Below are positions 1 through 11,979 of a stretch of 64,000 nt of DNA, one piece after another. The notes below the pieces were generated by a model that was not told where the DNA came from, made no database searches, and was given only the letters and a program-made list of their open reading frames with translations. A program made the translations under genes and the position numbers. Position 1 is the first letter of the stretch. The number at the start of each line of letters is the position of its first letter. The DNA comes from Tenrec ecaudatus. Its lineage: Eukaryota; Chordata; Mammalia; Afrosoricida; Tenrecidae. The stretch spans positions 125,289,731-125,353,730 of the forward strand of contig NC_134535.1 in NCBI RefSeq assembly GCF_050624435.1. The letters run 5' to 3'.

Positions 1-833
1 TCAGGATTCAAGTGTTCTGTCAGGATAAGCTCTCTGCCCTGCCCTCAGGCAGGGCCTCTCTCTCTCTCTGGCCCTTACTCTGTGGCCAGGCCTCTGCCCT
101 GCTTGGTCAATGTTACAAAGCTTTTTTTAGGACCGTCAATAACTTACTAAAGGGCATGCCACTGTGCCACAAACCTTAACACAAAAGTGCTTAGCTTTAG
201 CTCGATGGGTCAGCAAACACAGCTCCTGCACTACACTAACCATCCACCTGCCTTAAGGCTCTCAGCTTCACTTGCTCCAGTGCTGGGAATTCCCCTGCTC
301 TGCCTCATGCCCCAGCTCCTGGTTCTGTTGCTGCTGCTACTCCTTTGCCACTCCTCTGGTGTCACAGTTGTCTTTGAGATCAAGGAGGTTCAATATGCAG
401 GCTCCAAAAGATGCATTCCACATCTGGGTCCCTTCTATTGCTGGTAGTGAAATCTGTCCCTACTGGCTTATTTCATACCCAATAGGATGGCAATCCTAAT
501 GAATCCTGTTAACAATCACTCACAACTTAATCCTCTCTGTGACTCCTCCCACTTTCCTTTACCCAGGTGGATCGAAAGAAGGTTGTTTAGTGGAAGTAAC
601 AAAGGCTAAGTCTAGAAGAGCCATGCTAAGTATTTTACTGCACTGAGCTGTCACACTTGAAAGAGAGCCTTATTTCATCTAATTAATCAGCCATTCACTA
701 GCTACATGACCTCAAGCTTTGCACTGCGGGCTCTCTAAGTCTCAGGTACTTGGCCATCCTTTGAGATAAAGCATTCTTCAGAGAAGCCTTCTTCCTCCCT
801 CAGGCTAGGCCCAGACAGGGTTACATCTTTCCA
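1..833. other. Unassigned; possible unclassified dispersed repeat at 187-450
   Basis: No gene seen. The stretch from about 310 to 420 (ttgctgctgct, tttgcca, ctccaaaagatgcatt) shares spaced blocks with about 31080-31180, suggesting two copies of one old repeat, perhaps LTR-derived. The short open frames here have no recognisable protein content. Confidence 0.3.
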
Positions 834-1043
834 TTGTTCTTCATTCAAAACTCAAACTCACTGCCATAGAGTCATTGCTGACTCATAGTGGCCCACGGTG
901 GGTTTCCAAGTGTGTAATTGTTTATGGGAGTAGAAAGCCCAGTCTTCCTCCTGTGGAGTTGCTTGTGGGTTTGAACTGCCAACCCTATGGCTCGCAGCCC
1001 AACATGTAACCAATGCACCACCAGGGCTCCTTTGTTCTTCATT
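834..1043 (-). mobile_element. AfroSINE with 12-bp target duplication
   Basis: Minus-oriented tRNA-derived SINE; on the + strand it starts ctcactgccatagagtcat and ends caccagggctcc. It is flanked by exact direct repeats ttgttcttcatt at 834-845 and 1032-1043. Confidence 0.9.
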
Positions 1044-1189
1044 ATTATCCAGTAATTCTTTCTGGACGATTCTCATCAGATAAGTATTTTTTTAATTGAA
1101 AATCATTATTTTTCCGGGTACAATGGTAAGCATCAGAAGAATACATAATTTTTATTCAAAGGGGATTTAGAATCTTTGTGGAAAAAGTT

Positions 1190-1805
1190 CTTGTGATAGT
1201 TAGGTTTTATGTAAACCCGATTGGGCCACAATCCTTGGTAGTTTTTAACTAACATAATGTAAACAACTCTAGTCTGCCCTGTGTGTCAAGGCAATGCCTT
1301 CCTTAGGTCTCATCTGATAACGTCCCTTGGGAGTGTGGCCTACTTCATATATATAATAGATGTTGTGAAGAGCGCTCCCCACTCTCTTTTTGCTGGTGGG
1401 TATCTGCATCTGCTGCATTGGCCTTAAGTTCTTTAAACTTGAGCCGTCAGACTGCCATATTGCCTGTCAGTCTGAAGAGTCATCTGCCATGACATCTGAT
1501 CTGCTGATTTGTCTCTGCATTCGCCAGCCATAACCTTCCTGCTTCATTTTCCTGCTTTGTCCTCCTGCCTCCTGGTTCTGATCCTAGCCTCTTGGTTCCC
1601 AAACCCCAGTAGGCATGAGTCAGGAAAAACTTGCAGCTTAACATCTGCCACAAGACTTTAACCAAGCTAGACTTACCTGCTTTGACAACTGTATGAGCCG
1701 TTCTTCTTGATATGATTTTTCCTCTTTATATACAGATATAAGGATCACTGATTTTGCTTCTCTAGAAAACCCATCCAAACCTAATTCCGCTGTCTGTTAA
1801 TTCCA
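1190..1805 (+). repeat. Unclassified interspersed repeat, family B copy 1
   Basis: Ends with the block gcttctctagaaaaccc followed by a 'cctaa' motif. Similar ends occur at 22345-22800 and, inverted, at 54875-55345. Probably an old afrotherian element; it might be LTR-derived, but I cannot name it. Confidence 0.35.
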
Positions 1806-1992
1806 CTGTTTCTATGAACTTTTCGAATCCCCCTTGTAAATTACAGTTGGCATATTGTGGAATTCCTAAAAGACAACTTTCTTTGTTTTATTCTCAGACC
1901 CTACAAAATGCTTTGCACAAAATTACTCACCAAATATTGTGACTGATTGCATGACTAGTTTTTAAAAACTTTTTATTATCCAGTTAATACAT

Positions 1993-2400
1993 GTTGTTGT
2001 TGATTGTCCTCAAATTGATTCTGACTCATGGGAACCTCATGTGGTATCACGTGGAACCGCTGTTTTCTTGCCTGCAATCAAGTCTCTGAAAGCAGCGTTC
2101 AAAGCAGTGATTTCTTCCATGGTGCAGCTGGGAGAGTGCAAACCACCAACTTTCAGTTCACCTGCAGAACACCAACTGCATGTACCACCTAGGCGCCTAT
2201 AGCTAACACACAGCCAAACTCCGAACCCATCTCCATCAAATTCATTATGATTCACAGCAACCCGTTTAGGGTGTCTGTGACTGCAAACCTTTAGAGGAGC
2301 TGACTACTTTGCTTTTCTCTCCTAGAGTGGCTGAAGGGTTTCAATCGCCCACCTTTAGGTTAGCAGTCTAGTGCCTAACCACAGCACTATGGACATGCAA
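1993..2400 (-). mobile_element. Two diverged AfroSINEs in tandem
   Basis: Two minus-oriented copies (about 1993-2195 and 2205-2400). Each has the tctgactcatggg / atgattcacagcaacc block and a gttagc-like A-box end, with many substitutions. Confidence 0.65.
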
Positions 2401-2628
2401 CTTAAGAATCTAATAATGAAACATTTCAAATGGAAAACACCACTCTCCTGCCCTACTTCCAAAAGGCAGTAAGCTGTATCTGTAGCTAGGTTTCCTGGCA
2501 GGCAACATCACATAAAACATCTGATCATTATTCATTATTTCTTACATGATTAATTTTTATTCACATCCCCTTTCTTCACCAAGAATGTCCCTGTTACATC
2601 TGTTTCCTATATATATACATACACACAC

Positions 2629-5600
2629 TGTATGTGCTCATGTGTAAACCGTGTTTTTCAGCACATTTTTTATGATGAAAAAGTCCTCGTCTTACATTGA
2701 TTGAGGGTCCCACTTACCTGTTCTCTGGGTGGTCTGATGACTGCTGATATCACCGCTCCTCTTTTCTTCTGCACACCGGCAGCCTCTGTGTTGTCCATGC
2801 TGAACTGGGCAAGAACCTGCCTGCTTCTGTGTGCTGGTACCTGGGACGCACCGCATCCTTGTCAGATGAATGTTGGATGTAGCTGCTCTTCTCCCGCTCT
2901 TCTGCAGGGCTGTGACCAATGGCACAACCTTTACAATCTTACCAGTGCTTGGTCACACCCCCTTGTTCTGCCCAAGCATTGCTGAATACAAGTACCGGTA
3001 TATCTCTGGTCTCAGATCTACTGTATGTTTATTTATAGTACTTAGTCTGCTTTATTTTATTTTTTATATTCTTATTAACCCCAATGTGGACCCAGTGTTG
3101 ACCATGCTTGCATAGAGCATCCTGTGTCAAGGCTCATAAATACATGCTGCATTGTGTATGCATGTGTTGCGTTAGCACTTCCAGTACATATTCGATAACA
3201 CTGCATATGCACTAGTGCAGTGTGTTTAGTATGAGCCCTAACACAGGCTGCTCCATGCAACCATAGTCATGTCATCACAGGCTGGAATACTATCACACCA
3301 AACTCTCCAAACCCCGAATTACTATCAGCTCCCTTGGTGATCCAGCATGTTTTGGGTCTTTTGTGGTGTCTTTTGAGTGTGATTCTTTTGGGACTGTTTT
3401 CCATGGTGAAGTCTATCTGTCTTGCAGCATTCTATTACCAATTGATTCTACTTGTTTATATGTATAGTTGCTTGGACACTACCATTTTTACTATAAATTG
3501 ACCTCTTTTAAGAACTGTAACTAGCTTATTTTTCAAGTAGGGCTCATGATACATTTTCATAATTCAATCACTATGTTATAGCATTATTTTTCAAAGTCTT
3601 TTTTATTAGTATATATCCTGCTAGAAATGTATGCCAATACTTCCAATCCTGAACCAAAACAATAACTCAAGTCATACAAAGCTGCATTTCAAACTTAAGG
3701 TTGTGTCAAGAGCAGAAGAAAGCAATAGCAGTATTGCAAGTAGGGAATTTTGTGTTGATGAAAAACAAGTGAGGGAGTGGTGGAAAATGAAAGCTGACTT
3801 GGAAAAGATTCCAAAGGCAAAAATAACTCAATGTGGTTTAACTACTTCATATGGGGCTCTAGAGACTGAATTGCATAAATATGGCAGGGGTGCTCGATCA
3901 CGATCTACTAGTTGATTGCAAATGTAGAGTGGGTGGATTGCATGGCATTAAAAAAATAGATATAAGCCTATTATCAATCCCGTCACTTGATTGATATACA
4001 GCATAGCCAATCAGATGCAATCTTAGGTGTCAAATGCATGTGCAAACAACTGCCCTACATGAAGCAAAACAGACAGGCTAAGTTTTTGTTAATTTTTAGA
4101 CCTTGTTTTTTCCCTCTTAAATGTAAGAAAGGGTATTAAAATGAGCGGGGGAGCTGGGTTAAGTAAGAAGACCAAAACGTACCACTTTCATACTGAATGG
4201 GAGATTTTGACACTGCAAGCCGACATTCAGCTGGAGTCTACAGCACATGAACAGTTCTGGAACTTACTCTCAGAGGGAAAGCACCCAAACATGAGAGAAT
4301 GTGCTACCTCCTTGACTGCATTATTCAGCTCTACTTATTGATGTGAGTCAGCCTTTTCCCACATAAAGACCATTAAGTCCAAGTACCGTTCCACCATGAC
4401 TGATGGTCATTTGGAAGTGTGCTTGAGGCTGGCTGTCAGCAGCTACTGGCTGGACTAAGCATCCCTGGCTCCTTCCATTCAGTGCAAATCATCAGAGTAA
4501 ACTCAGGTAATGACAAAAATGCACATAGTTAATTGTGTTGTGTTGTGCTATATGGACTCATGGTTATGCAAGGTGCATAAACATATTGTACATATAAAGA
4601 ATTCTCAATGCATTTATGAATAAATGTAACAAATAAATAAAAATAAATATATGTTTTGCATTTTTGTAGTTGGTAGATAATTTTGACTTGTTCATTTTAT
4701 AAGTAGCTCACAGGCTGAAAAAGTGTGAGCCCTCCTGGGTTATGGAGTGTCATCAAAATGGTGGTGTAACATGCATGGGAATTCACTTACATGCCCTTCA
4801 AATGGCTAAAGACGACAAATTGAAATCACCAGGCATTGGACATTTTGTTGCATCAGCAGGATGGTGTACCCGCTTCATGAACAGGTTTGCCCTATGTTTG
4901 TGGCAAAGAACAAAGATTTCACAGAACTTGACAAAAGACCTTCATGAAAAGTGATATCATTTCATTCATTTATCACAAGACAAAGAAGATCCATAACTAT
5001 GACCTGGGAGATAATGGGAATATACCTGAAACACCTATGACCTTTGATCTTCCAAGCAACTGAATTGTTGCAAGTTTGGGAAACAAGCTACTATTTTACT
5101 CAGAACCAAAGAAATGAATAAAACCATTTCACAGCCATGTTTAGCATGTCATGTTTGGCTAATGGCACTAAGCTGCGGCCTGTCATTATTTTTAAAAGAA
5201 AGACCTTGCCTAAAAAGGTCAAATTCCAGCCATGAATTACAGTGCACACACATATTAAAGGCTGGATGGATGAAGATGGAACAAAAAAAAGGATGGAAGA
5301 AATTTGGAATGGATGACCAGGAGCAGCTGTAAGGAAAAAAACATCATTGCTAGTTTGGGATATGTGTGTTCAGAGCCCACACATCTGATGGCATAAAAAA
5401 TTGGCAAAGTCTTCTCAAGTTACTTTGGTCTTTATTCCACATGGGCTGTATCACAGCTGGATGTGTGTTTAAATAAACCTTTCAAAAACCATGTACGAAA
5501 GGTGTGGCATCAATGGATGTCATCTGGTCAAGTCCAACTAACAAGAGTTGAAAACTGATGAAGCCCGACATAGAATTGATAGCAAAGTGGGTTGGTGATG

Positions 5601-6164
5601 CCTGGGAAGTGATTCCAGAGGACATGCTACAACACACCTTCAAGAAGTGTCTCATCAGTAAAGCTGTGGATGGCAGTGATGACAGCGCTTTGTATGAGAA
5701 CAGCAGCAATGATGGAGATGACTGAGAACTCAGTGATGACGACAGTGTCTGTGCTGATAACCTCACACCAGCTAAAGCTGAAGCTCAGTTTGGACAGACA
5801 GAGGATGATGAGAAATCCAGTTTTGAAGGATTTTAACTCTTGTGTTTTAGCTTGGTTGCTGATTGAGCTAAGATTTTTGTACTTTTAAAGTTATTGTTGA
5901 TACAATATTGTTTCTGTTGACCCACTTTTCCACTTACAGAGCTAGTTTACTGTTTTTCTTTGAAATAAATATTCAAAAACATTTAACCTACTAATGCCTC
6001 AATTAATGTAAATGTATTGGTTATCTATTTTTATTTTGAAATTTACCAGTAGCTGCTGCATTTCCCACCCTAGGCTTATACTTGAGACAATAAGTTTCTC
6101 CAGTTTTTGTGGTAAAATTAGGTGTCTTGGCTTATATTCGGGTCAGCTTATACTTGAGTATATA
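2629..6164 (+). mobile_element. Pogo-type (Tc1/mariner superfamily) DNA transposon, decayed, split by a hAT
   Basis: The ends look like one family: 5' gctcatgtgtaaaccg..., 3' gcttatacttgagtatata. Coding remnants in order are a Brinker/CENP-B-like DNA-binding start at 3690-3880 (FKLKVVSRAEESN, FCVDEKQVREWW), the HTH continuation 4745-4950 (LHALQMAKDDK, GWCTRFMNR), and DDE transposase remains 4950-5850 with frameshifts and stops (WLMALSCGL for the usual VLACLADG; KAGWMKMEQKKGWKKF). Human-wide relatives with this architecture are known. Inactive; no host exon structure suggests domestication. Confidence 0.8.
3895..4737 (+). mobile_element. hAT-family (Charlie-like) transposon, internally deleted, inside the pogo element
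   Basis: Starts CAGGGGTGCTC and ends GAGCCCTCCTG (inverted terminal motif). Flanks are 8-bp aaatatgg (3887-3894) and ggttatgg (4738-4745), 5 of 8 identical, as for an aged hAT duplication. A small frame 4141-4341 codes LSKKTKTYHFHTEWE fused to ILTLQADIQLESTAHEQFWN and then hAT C-terminal dimerisation residues (CESAFSHIKTIKSKYRSTMT after a stop). The fusion joins the N- and C-terminal ends of a transposase like that in GTF2IRD2, so the middle was deleted, apparently between two W-E codon pairs. Confidence 0.8.
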
Positions 6165-6814
6165 GGTATATATCTTTCCCCAGTTTCACGATTGGGATGA
6201 GCGTAACAATTCTGAAGGCAAAATAGTTGTTTTCTGAATTTTGGTACAAGATTAGAGATGCAGATGTTTCCTGCATCTCAGAGCAACACTTCCCCTGTGA
6301 GGCGCAGTGGCACCGTCTTAGAGACCATTAAAATGAAGGTGGTGGAAAGCAGAAAGTGGGTGTAGAGAAGACTGTTCGGCCCCATAGAAAGGGCAAATTA
6401 AAATTTTCTCAACCAACAGATTTCACCATGCATTGAAAAAATTTGAAAAGCAGGACAGCTTGAGTCCCTTGCTCTAGTCAACCCCTCAGGTTCACAGTCC
6501 AAAGCTCATTTCTACTTCTGGGCTTGAGTTACCTTCACATTGTCCCCAGTGACTTATATAAATTTAAAGGTGGCCTGATCAATGTCTGCATGAATTTAGT
6601 AGCTTGGTTTGACTAACCCGCCATTTTTTAAAAGGTACAAGTGTATATGTCCCTTTTTAATTTTGTAGCTTCAGAAAACCCTCATCTTCTTATTGTGCCT
6701 ACAGGGAAGTCAACATTATGCAGAACCTGAGCTTCCGGGGAGGTCAAAGCCAACATCCTGGCATTTCAAATGATCTTTTCACCACGTTAGCACTTAGTGG
6801 CTTGTCTGTCTGTC
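6165..6814. other. Unassigned
   Basis: No gene or recognisable repeat seen. Confidence 0.4.
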
Positions 6815-7000
6815 CCTGGGTGGCACAAGTGGTTAACAAATTCAGCTGCTAACCCCAAAGTTCAGAGGAACCACAGGAAAAAGATCGGCGATTGAAAGTG
6901 CTACAGGACACAGTTCTACTTTGACACACAAGGAGTCGGCGAGAGTTAGAGTGGACTCGGTGGCAACTGATTGGTTGAGGGTTGGCTTGTGTATTCAGTG
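6815..7000 (+). mobile_element. AfroSINE
   Basis: Plus copy: ccctgggtggcacaagtgg A-box region and 3' gactcggtggcaact. Moderately diverged. Confidence 0.75.
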
Positions 7001-7424
7001 ACACTCTCAGTTGATAACAAAAGCATTCTAATATTTCCTTTCTTTGAGACTTGATCCTCTGAAATGGCTACCTCCTTTTAGGCGATCCTTTGCTGCAAAT
7101 GAAAGACATCCCCAGAAAGTGGTTATTTTTGAAAACATTCTGCTTGAAGCAAAAGTGATAATTTCCTTAGGAATTGGTAGCATTTTTCCTCAATTTCCCA
7201 GGAACGGAGCTACTCCATCTTGGGGACCAAGGGTTAGTTTGTACCTAGCGACAGCTGTGTCCTTAGGTTCATAGAAACGAGGCAGCACCCACGGAGGCTT
7301 TCAGGTTGGCTCCCACAAGAGGGCAACTTCTTCCTTCTCAGTCACCACAGTAATTACGAGTTTATTCAACTTGTTCCTTCTCTAAGTTCTAAGCCTTCTG
7401 TCGGATGCTCTACTTCTCAAGCAT

Positions 7425-7510
7425 CAGCCATTGAAAACTTTAAGGGGCATAATTCTATCCTGACACAGAGGGGTCAGAATCAACTTGACAGCAACTGGTT
7501 TTAGTTTTTA
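7425..7510 (+). mobile_element. AfroSINE 3' fragment
   Basis: Only the tail (ggggtcagaatcaacttgac agcaactgg) is recognisable. Confidence 0.5.
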
Positions 7511-7770
7511 TAACTATGAACAATGCGAAGTGGGGAGGTAATCAGTGCAAGAAAGAAGGCACTGTTCTAAAATTGACTGTGGCGATGATTGCACAACTCT
7601 TTTTAATATGATTAAACCATGCAGTGGTATGATATGTAAAATATATGCTAGTGAAACTCTTTAAAAAGCAAAAATAGAAGAAAGAGGGAGAGTGAGGACG
7701 CCATTGTTCCAGATAATCACCTTTGACAAGGGTCTTGTAATGCTGTTTTAGGATCCTACAAGATTTAATA

Positions 7771-8041
7771 ACATGTATGTGTCATTGAAGTAAGGCCAGA
7801 GTGCTCCTTAGAGGCAAGGATGGCAAGACTTTGTCTCACATGCTTTGGACATCTTGTCAGGACAGACCAGTTCCAGAAGAAGGCCATCATGTTTGGTAAA
7901 GTGAAGGGGCAACAAAAAGAGGAAGGCCCTCAACGAGATGGAGTCACACAGAGGCTGCCTCAATGGGCTCAGGCACAACAGTGAGGATGGCACAGGATCC
8001 TGCAGTGTGTCACCCAACAACAACAACATGTATCATTGAAG
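7771..8041 (+). mobile_element. RTE LINE 3' end with target duplication
   Basis: Codes the end of the RTE ORF (LCFGHLVRTDQFQ) and ends in (aac)n rather than poly(A), as RTE elements do. Flanks: catgtatgtgtcattgaag at 7772-7790 and acatgtatcattgaag at 8026-8041. Confidence 0.75.
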
Positions 8042-8265
8042 GAGCTCCGGTGGTACTGTGGATTAAACATGGGGCTACTAATGGAAAGGCTGCTGATTTG
8101 AACCCACCAGCTACTTGGAGGAAGAAAGACAAAGCTGTCAGCTTCCATACTCTCAGAAACTCTGTGAAACTCCTATGACACGTTTACACTCTCAGAAACT
8201 CTAAGAAACTCCTATAAAGTAGTTGTGAGTCTGAATCAACTCAAAGTTTTGGGTGTTATGGATCA
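8041..8265 (+). mobile_element. AfroSINE
   Basis: Starts ggagctccggtggtactgtgg directly at the RTE target duplication; B-box-like gatttgaaccc; tail gagtctgaatcaactc. An internal ctcagaaactct segment is duplicated. Confidence 0.8.
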
Positions 8266-8513
8266 TTTATGCTTCATGTATGCTTTATTTGGGTGTGTGG
8301 GAAGAATAATTAAAAGCAGTCAGTTTGATGAGATTCATCAATAGCTCATTGTCTCAAAATGTTAGGATTCATTGAGTTAGAAGTTGTCAACTACTGAATG
8401 CCAAAGCCAGATATCTGGTTTTTTTTTGAAAAATGGCAAGTCAAAAGAAGTTGCATCAATGACCCAGCACTGAAGGTTGTGAGAAGGAAATTAAACAAGC
8501 TAAAACCTCTGTG

Positions 8514-8801
8514 TGGGAGGCTTTAAAAATAATTTTATTGGGGACTCTTACAGCTCTTACCACAATCCATACATACATCCTTTGTGTCAAGCATATTTGC
8601 ACATATATTGCCATCATCATTCTCAAAACAGTCTCTTTCTACTTGAGCCCTTGGCATCAGCTCATTTTCCCCCTTCTCCCACCTTCTCTTTCTCATGAAC
8701 CCTTGAAAATTGATAATTTTTTTCATGTCTTACACTGACCACTGTCTCCCTTCACCCACTTTTCTGTTGTCTGTTCTTTCCCCTTTCTCATGGGAGGCTT
8801 T
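8514..8801 (-). mobile_element. 5'-truncated L1 3' end with 11-bp target duplication
   Basis: Reverse of the L1 3' UTR (ttttattgggg...tcttaccacaatcc...). Exact direct repeats tgggaggcttt at 8514-8524 and 8791-8801. Confidence 0.9.
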
Positions 8802-9299
8802 TTGATTTGGCAGGTATTGGTTGTAAGCATATCAGTGGAAAATATAATCACTGATGTTCAAAAAGGGAATGCTGAAGAGAAAAGTGTACAGGATACTCAT
8901 CAATAAAGACATGTGTTTGTGCATCTCTTTATCATTGAACAACTCTTTACACATGAACTTGCCTTTCACAGCAAATCAACAGTTGAGGATATTTTTATTT
9001 CAGAGAATCTAAGGGACTAACCCTGTTGATGATGATGTAAGCTATGTTTAGTACACTTAAGAAAACTTAATCCAAATATATTACATTACAAGGTTTCTGA
9101 TTCAGCTCCTGCAAACTATTTGACTTTGTTTCCCCTCAATATACTTAAATTTAACACTGGATCCCCTGGATGGGTTGAATAGATAGACCTTGGTCAAATG
9201 TGAGATTGTTATCTTAGTAGTGACCACGCTTGAGATTTTGTGTGTGTGCTTGACATAAAGTTCAACCATCTTTTTGTGTGTTTGCTCTCACTGCTAACT
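8802..9299. other. Unassigned
   Basis: No gene seen. The sequence either side of the L1 at 8514-8801 joins smoothly and contains short open stretches, but I recognise no protein. Confidence 0.35.
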
Positions 9300-9425
9300 G
9301 ACTATGTCAGTATGAGTTGGCTGACTCATGACAAACCCATGTGTGTAGAATTGATTTTTTGGAAGCAGATTGCCAGACTTTTCTTCTGAGGTGCCTCTCA
9401 GTATATCAAACCTTCAAGCTTTTGG
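9300..9425 (-). mobile_element. AfroSINE fragment
   Basis: Blocks gactcatgacaaaccc and ttttggaagcagattgccag match the SINE body in reverse. Confidence 0.55.
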
Positions 9426-10079
9426 TTACCAACAGAGTATGTTATAAAGTTTTAAATTACATGCTACTTTGCAACAATGCTCACCTTTTGGATGGCAAGA
9501 AATACTTTCAAAGAGGCTCATTTTTCTCTATTTATAATAATACTAGTAATCCTTTGTTATGTACTACTTTAACTATTTAAAACAATATTATTAATCTGTG
9601 ATTCCTATTTTATGTTATTAGGGATTTTGAGTCCATTATAATTTATAGTAACCGCACATGACAGACAGGGCTGCCTCATATAGATTTCTAGACTGTAATC
9701 TTTTTACTTTTAAAAAATTTTATCTTGGGTAAACATTTATTAAGCAAATTAGTTTTCCAGCCAACAATCATTCAAATTTTGTTTCATGTCAATTGCTTCC
9801 AAGTAATAACACTCTTCCAACTTCTCTCCGTTGCCATCAGTCCTTTTCTCCGTCCTTTTCTGACTTCTAGCTGTATTTGGGACAAATGCTGCCCTAGGGT
9901 CTTGAATTGCTGACTGTTCTAAGGCAGACCGTCTCCCCTGGTGTTATCATTCACTTTAGAGGTCTGTCATTGTTTGCCTGAGGGTTGACCCTGCAGGGTG
10001 GACTCAGTGCTAGGACTGAAGTGTATCTAAGGACAACACTCACAGGGGTTCCAACAGTCACTATCAGATAAGTTTGGGT
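9426..10079. other. Unassigned, possibly old repeat
   Basis: No gene. The 9725-10075 part has the feel of an old dispersed element but I cannot assign it. Confidence 0.3.
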
Positions 10080-10663
10080 GTTTCATGCCTTTGAATTTTA
10101 TTTTATATTTTATTTCTGCTTCTCTGTCTAGGATCTTCTGTATCATCCAATATCTTTTCTGCATCGATTGATATGATCACATGGGTCTTTTGTTTTGCTT
10201 ATGTAATGGATTACATTAATTGTTCTTCTAATATTGGATCATCCTTATGTGCCTGGTATGGAATCTACTTGATTATAGATAGATAGATTGTTGGGTTCTT
10301 CAATTGAACCAGTGTTTTGTTGAGAATTTTTACATCTTTGGTTACGAGAGCTACTGGTGTGTAGTTTTCTGTCTTGGTAGAATTTTGGCTGGTTTGGGGA
10401 GTTTGCTGTCTTTTTATATATTCTGAAAGATTTTGTGTAAAATTGGGCTTAAGTCTTCTCTGAATGCTTGATAGAATTCCCCAGTAAAGCCATCTGGCCC
10501 TGAACTTTTTCTGTTAGAGGTTTTTAAATGATCTGGTCTGTTTCTTCTTTTGTTATGGTTTTTATGAGGTTTCCGACTTCAGTCTAAATTAATTTGGGAA
10601 ATAGTGCACTTTTAGAAAAATTTCCAATTCATCTAGGTTTCTGAATTTATTGGAGTACAATTA

Positions 10664-10736
10664 AAAAATAATTTTATTGGGGGCTTATACAGCTCCTATC
10701 ACAATCCATACATATATTCATTGTGTCAAGCACATT
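10664..10736 (-). mobile_element. Very short L1 3' end inserted in the old L1
   Basis: About 73 bp of the young-type L1 tail (attttattgggggcttatac...). Flanks share gagtaca (10653-10659 and 10738-10744). Confidence 0.75.
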
Positions 10737-10968
10737 AGAGTACACTCTTTTGTGGTAATATTTTATTGTTTTTAAATTTTCGTTAGGATAAATTATGATG
10801 TCATCCTTTCTATATCTTTACTTGATATTTAAAAGTTATTTTTCCTTTCTTTGCCAAGTTTGTCAGTGATTTGCCCATTTTCTTAAGCCTTTCAAAGAGC
10901 CAACTTCAACTTTTTGTTTCATTAATTTTTTTCTGTTTTCAGAGTCACTTATTTCTGCTGTAATCTTT

Positions 10969-11740
10969 TAAAAAAGTTTTATTAGCATGCCATCCACATG
11001 TAATACAATCCAGCAATGCAGTCAAATCAGGACGAGTTGTACAGTCATCACCATGTTTGGCTCTACAGTAGTTTCCTCTTCCTTGTACTCACTCTTATTT
11101 ATGTACTTTTTTCTAATTGTGGCAAAAATATACACAACAAAACAAATTCCAATTCCATGATTTCTATATACATATTCAGAGCCATTGATTATACTATTCA
11201 TGTTGTACAACAATTATTGATATCCTTTCCAAATTATTTCACCAGTATTAACATAAGCTCATTGTCTGTAAGGAACAACTCTTTCTCCTTCACCTATGGT
11301 AACCATTGGTCAAGTTCTATTTCTTTCTATTTAGTAGTTTCTTGATATAGTATTCACATATTATATAGTTTCATGGTTGAATCGCTTATAAAAAGAGTTG
11401 TACATACATCATCACAAATAGTTCTAGTGCTCATTCTCCCCTCCTGCATTCATTGTTTGCCCCCCAAATCCTATCATGCTCTACACCCCCACCTTTCCTC
11501 TACATCCCAGATAAACCCTTGCATCAGTTATTGTCTCTATGCATCCACTCCTTCTGTGCTTCACAAACTGGGAAATCCAACAGAAATGATCAAAAGCATA
11601 AACAAAACAAAATGGCAAGAAGAAAATAATAATAATATAAAGATAAAAATACAAATAGAGAGTAAGAAAGAAAAGACCATCATCAATATTTTAAAAGCCA
11701 GAGAAGAAATTTCTGTCATGGAACAAGCAAGAAATACCTG
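10969..11740 (-). mobile_element. Older-subfamily L1 3' UTR inserted in the old L1
   Basis: Related to the copy at 35930-36790 (gttgtacagtcatcaccat and A-rich 5' part). Flanking direct repeats ttctgctgtaatctttt (about 10953) and tctgctgtaattttta (about 11741). Confidence 0.7.
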
Positions 11741-11979
11741 TCTGCTGTAATTTTTATGATTTCCGTTTCCTTACATTTGAAGGTTTGTTTAGCTGTGTTT
11801 GTTTTAGTTGCTGAAGATGCTGGGTTAGGGTATTGGTTTTTGTTCTCCCTTTTTTTGAGTGTCTGTTTATTGCTATACGTTGCCCTCTGCATACAGCTTT
11901 TGCTATTTTCCAGAGATTTTGGTATTTTCATTCTCATTTGTTTGAAGAAAATTTTTTTATTTCATTTCTTTTTCATCAA

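Noticed and set aside
4141-4341. A possible domesticated hAT-derived host gene
   Set aside because: The frame is the product of an internal deletion, ends early, and sits between hAT ends within another transposon.
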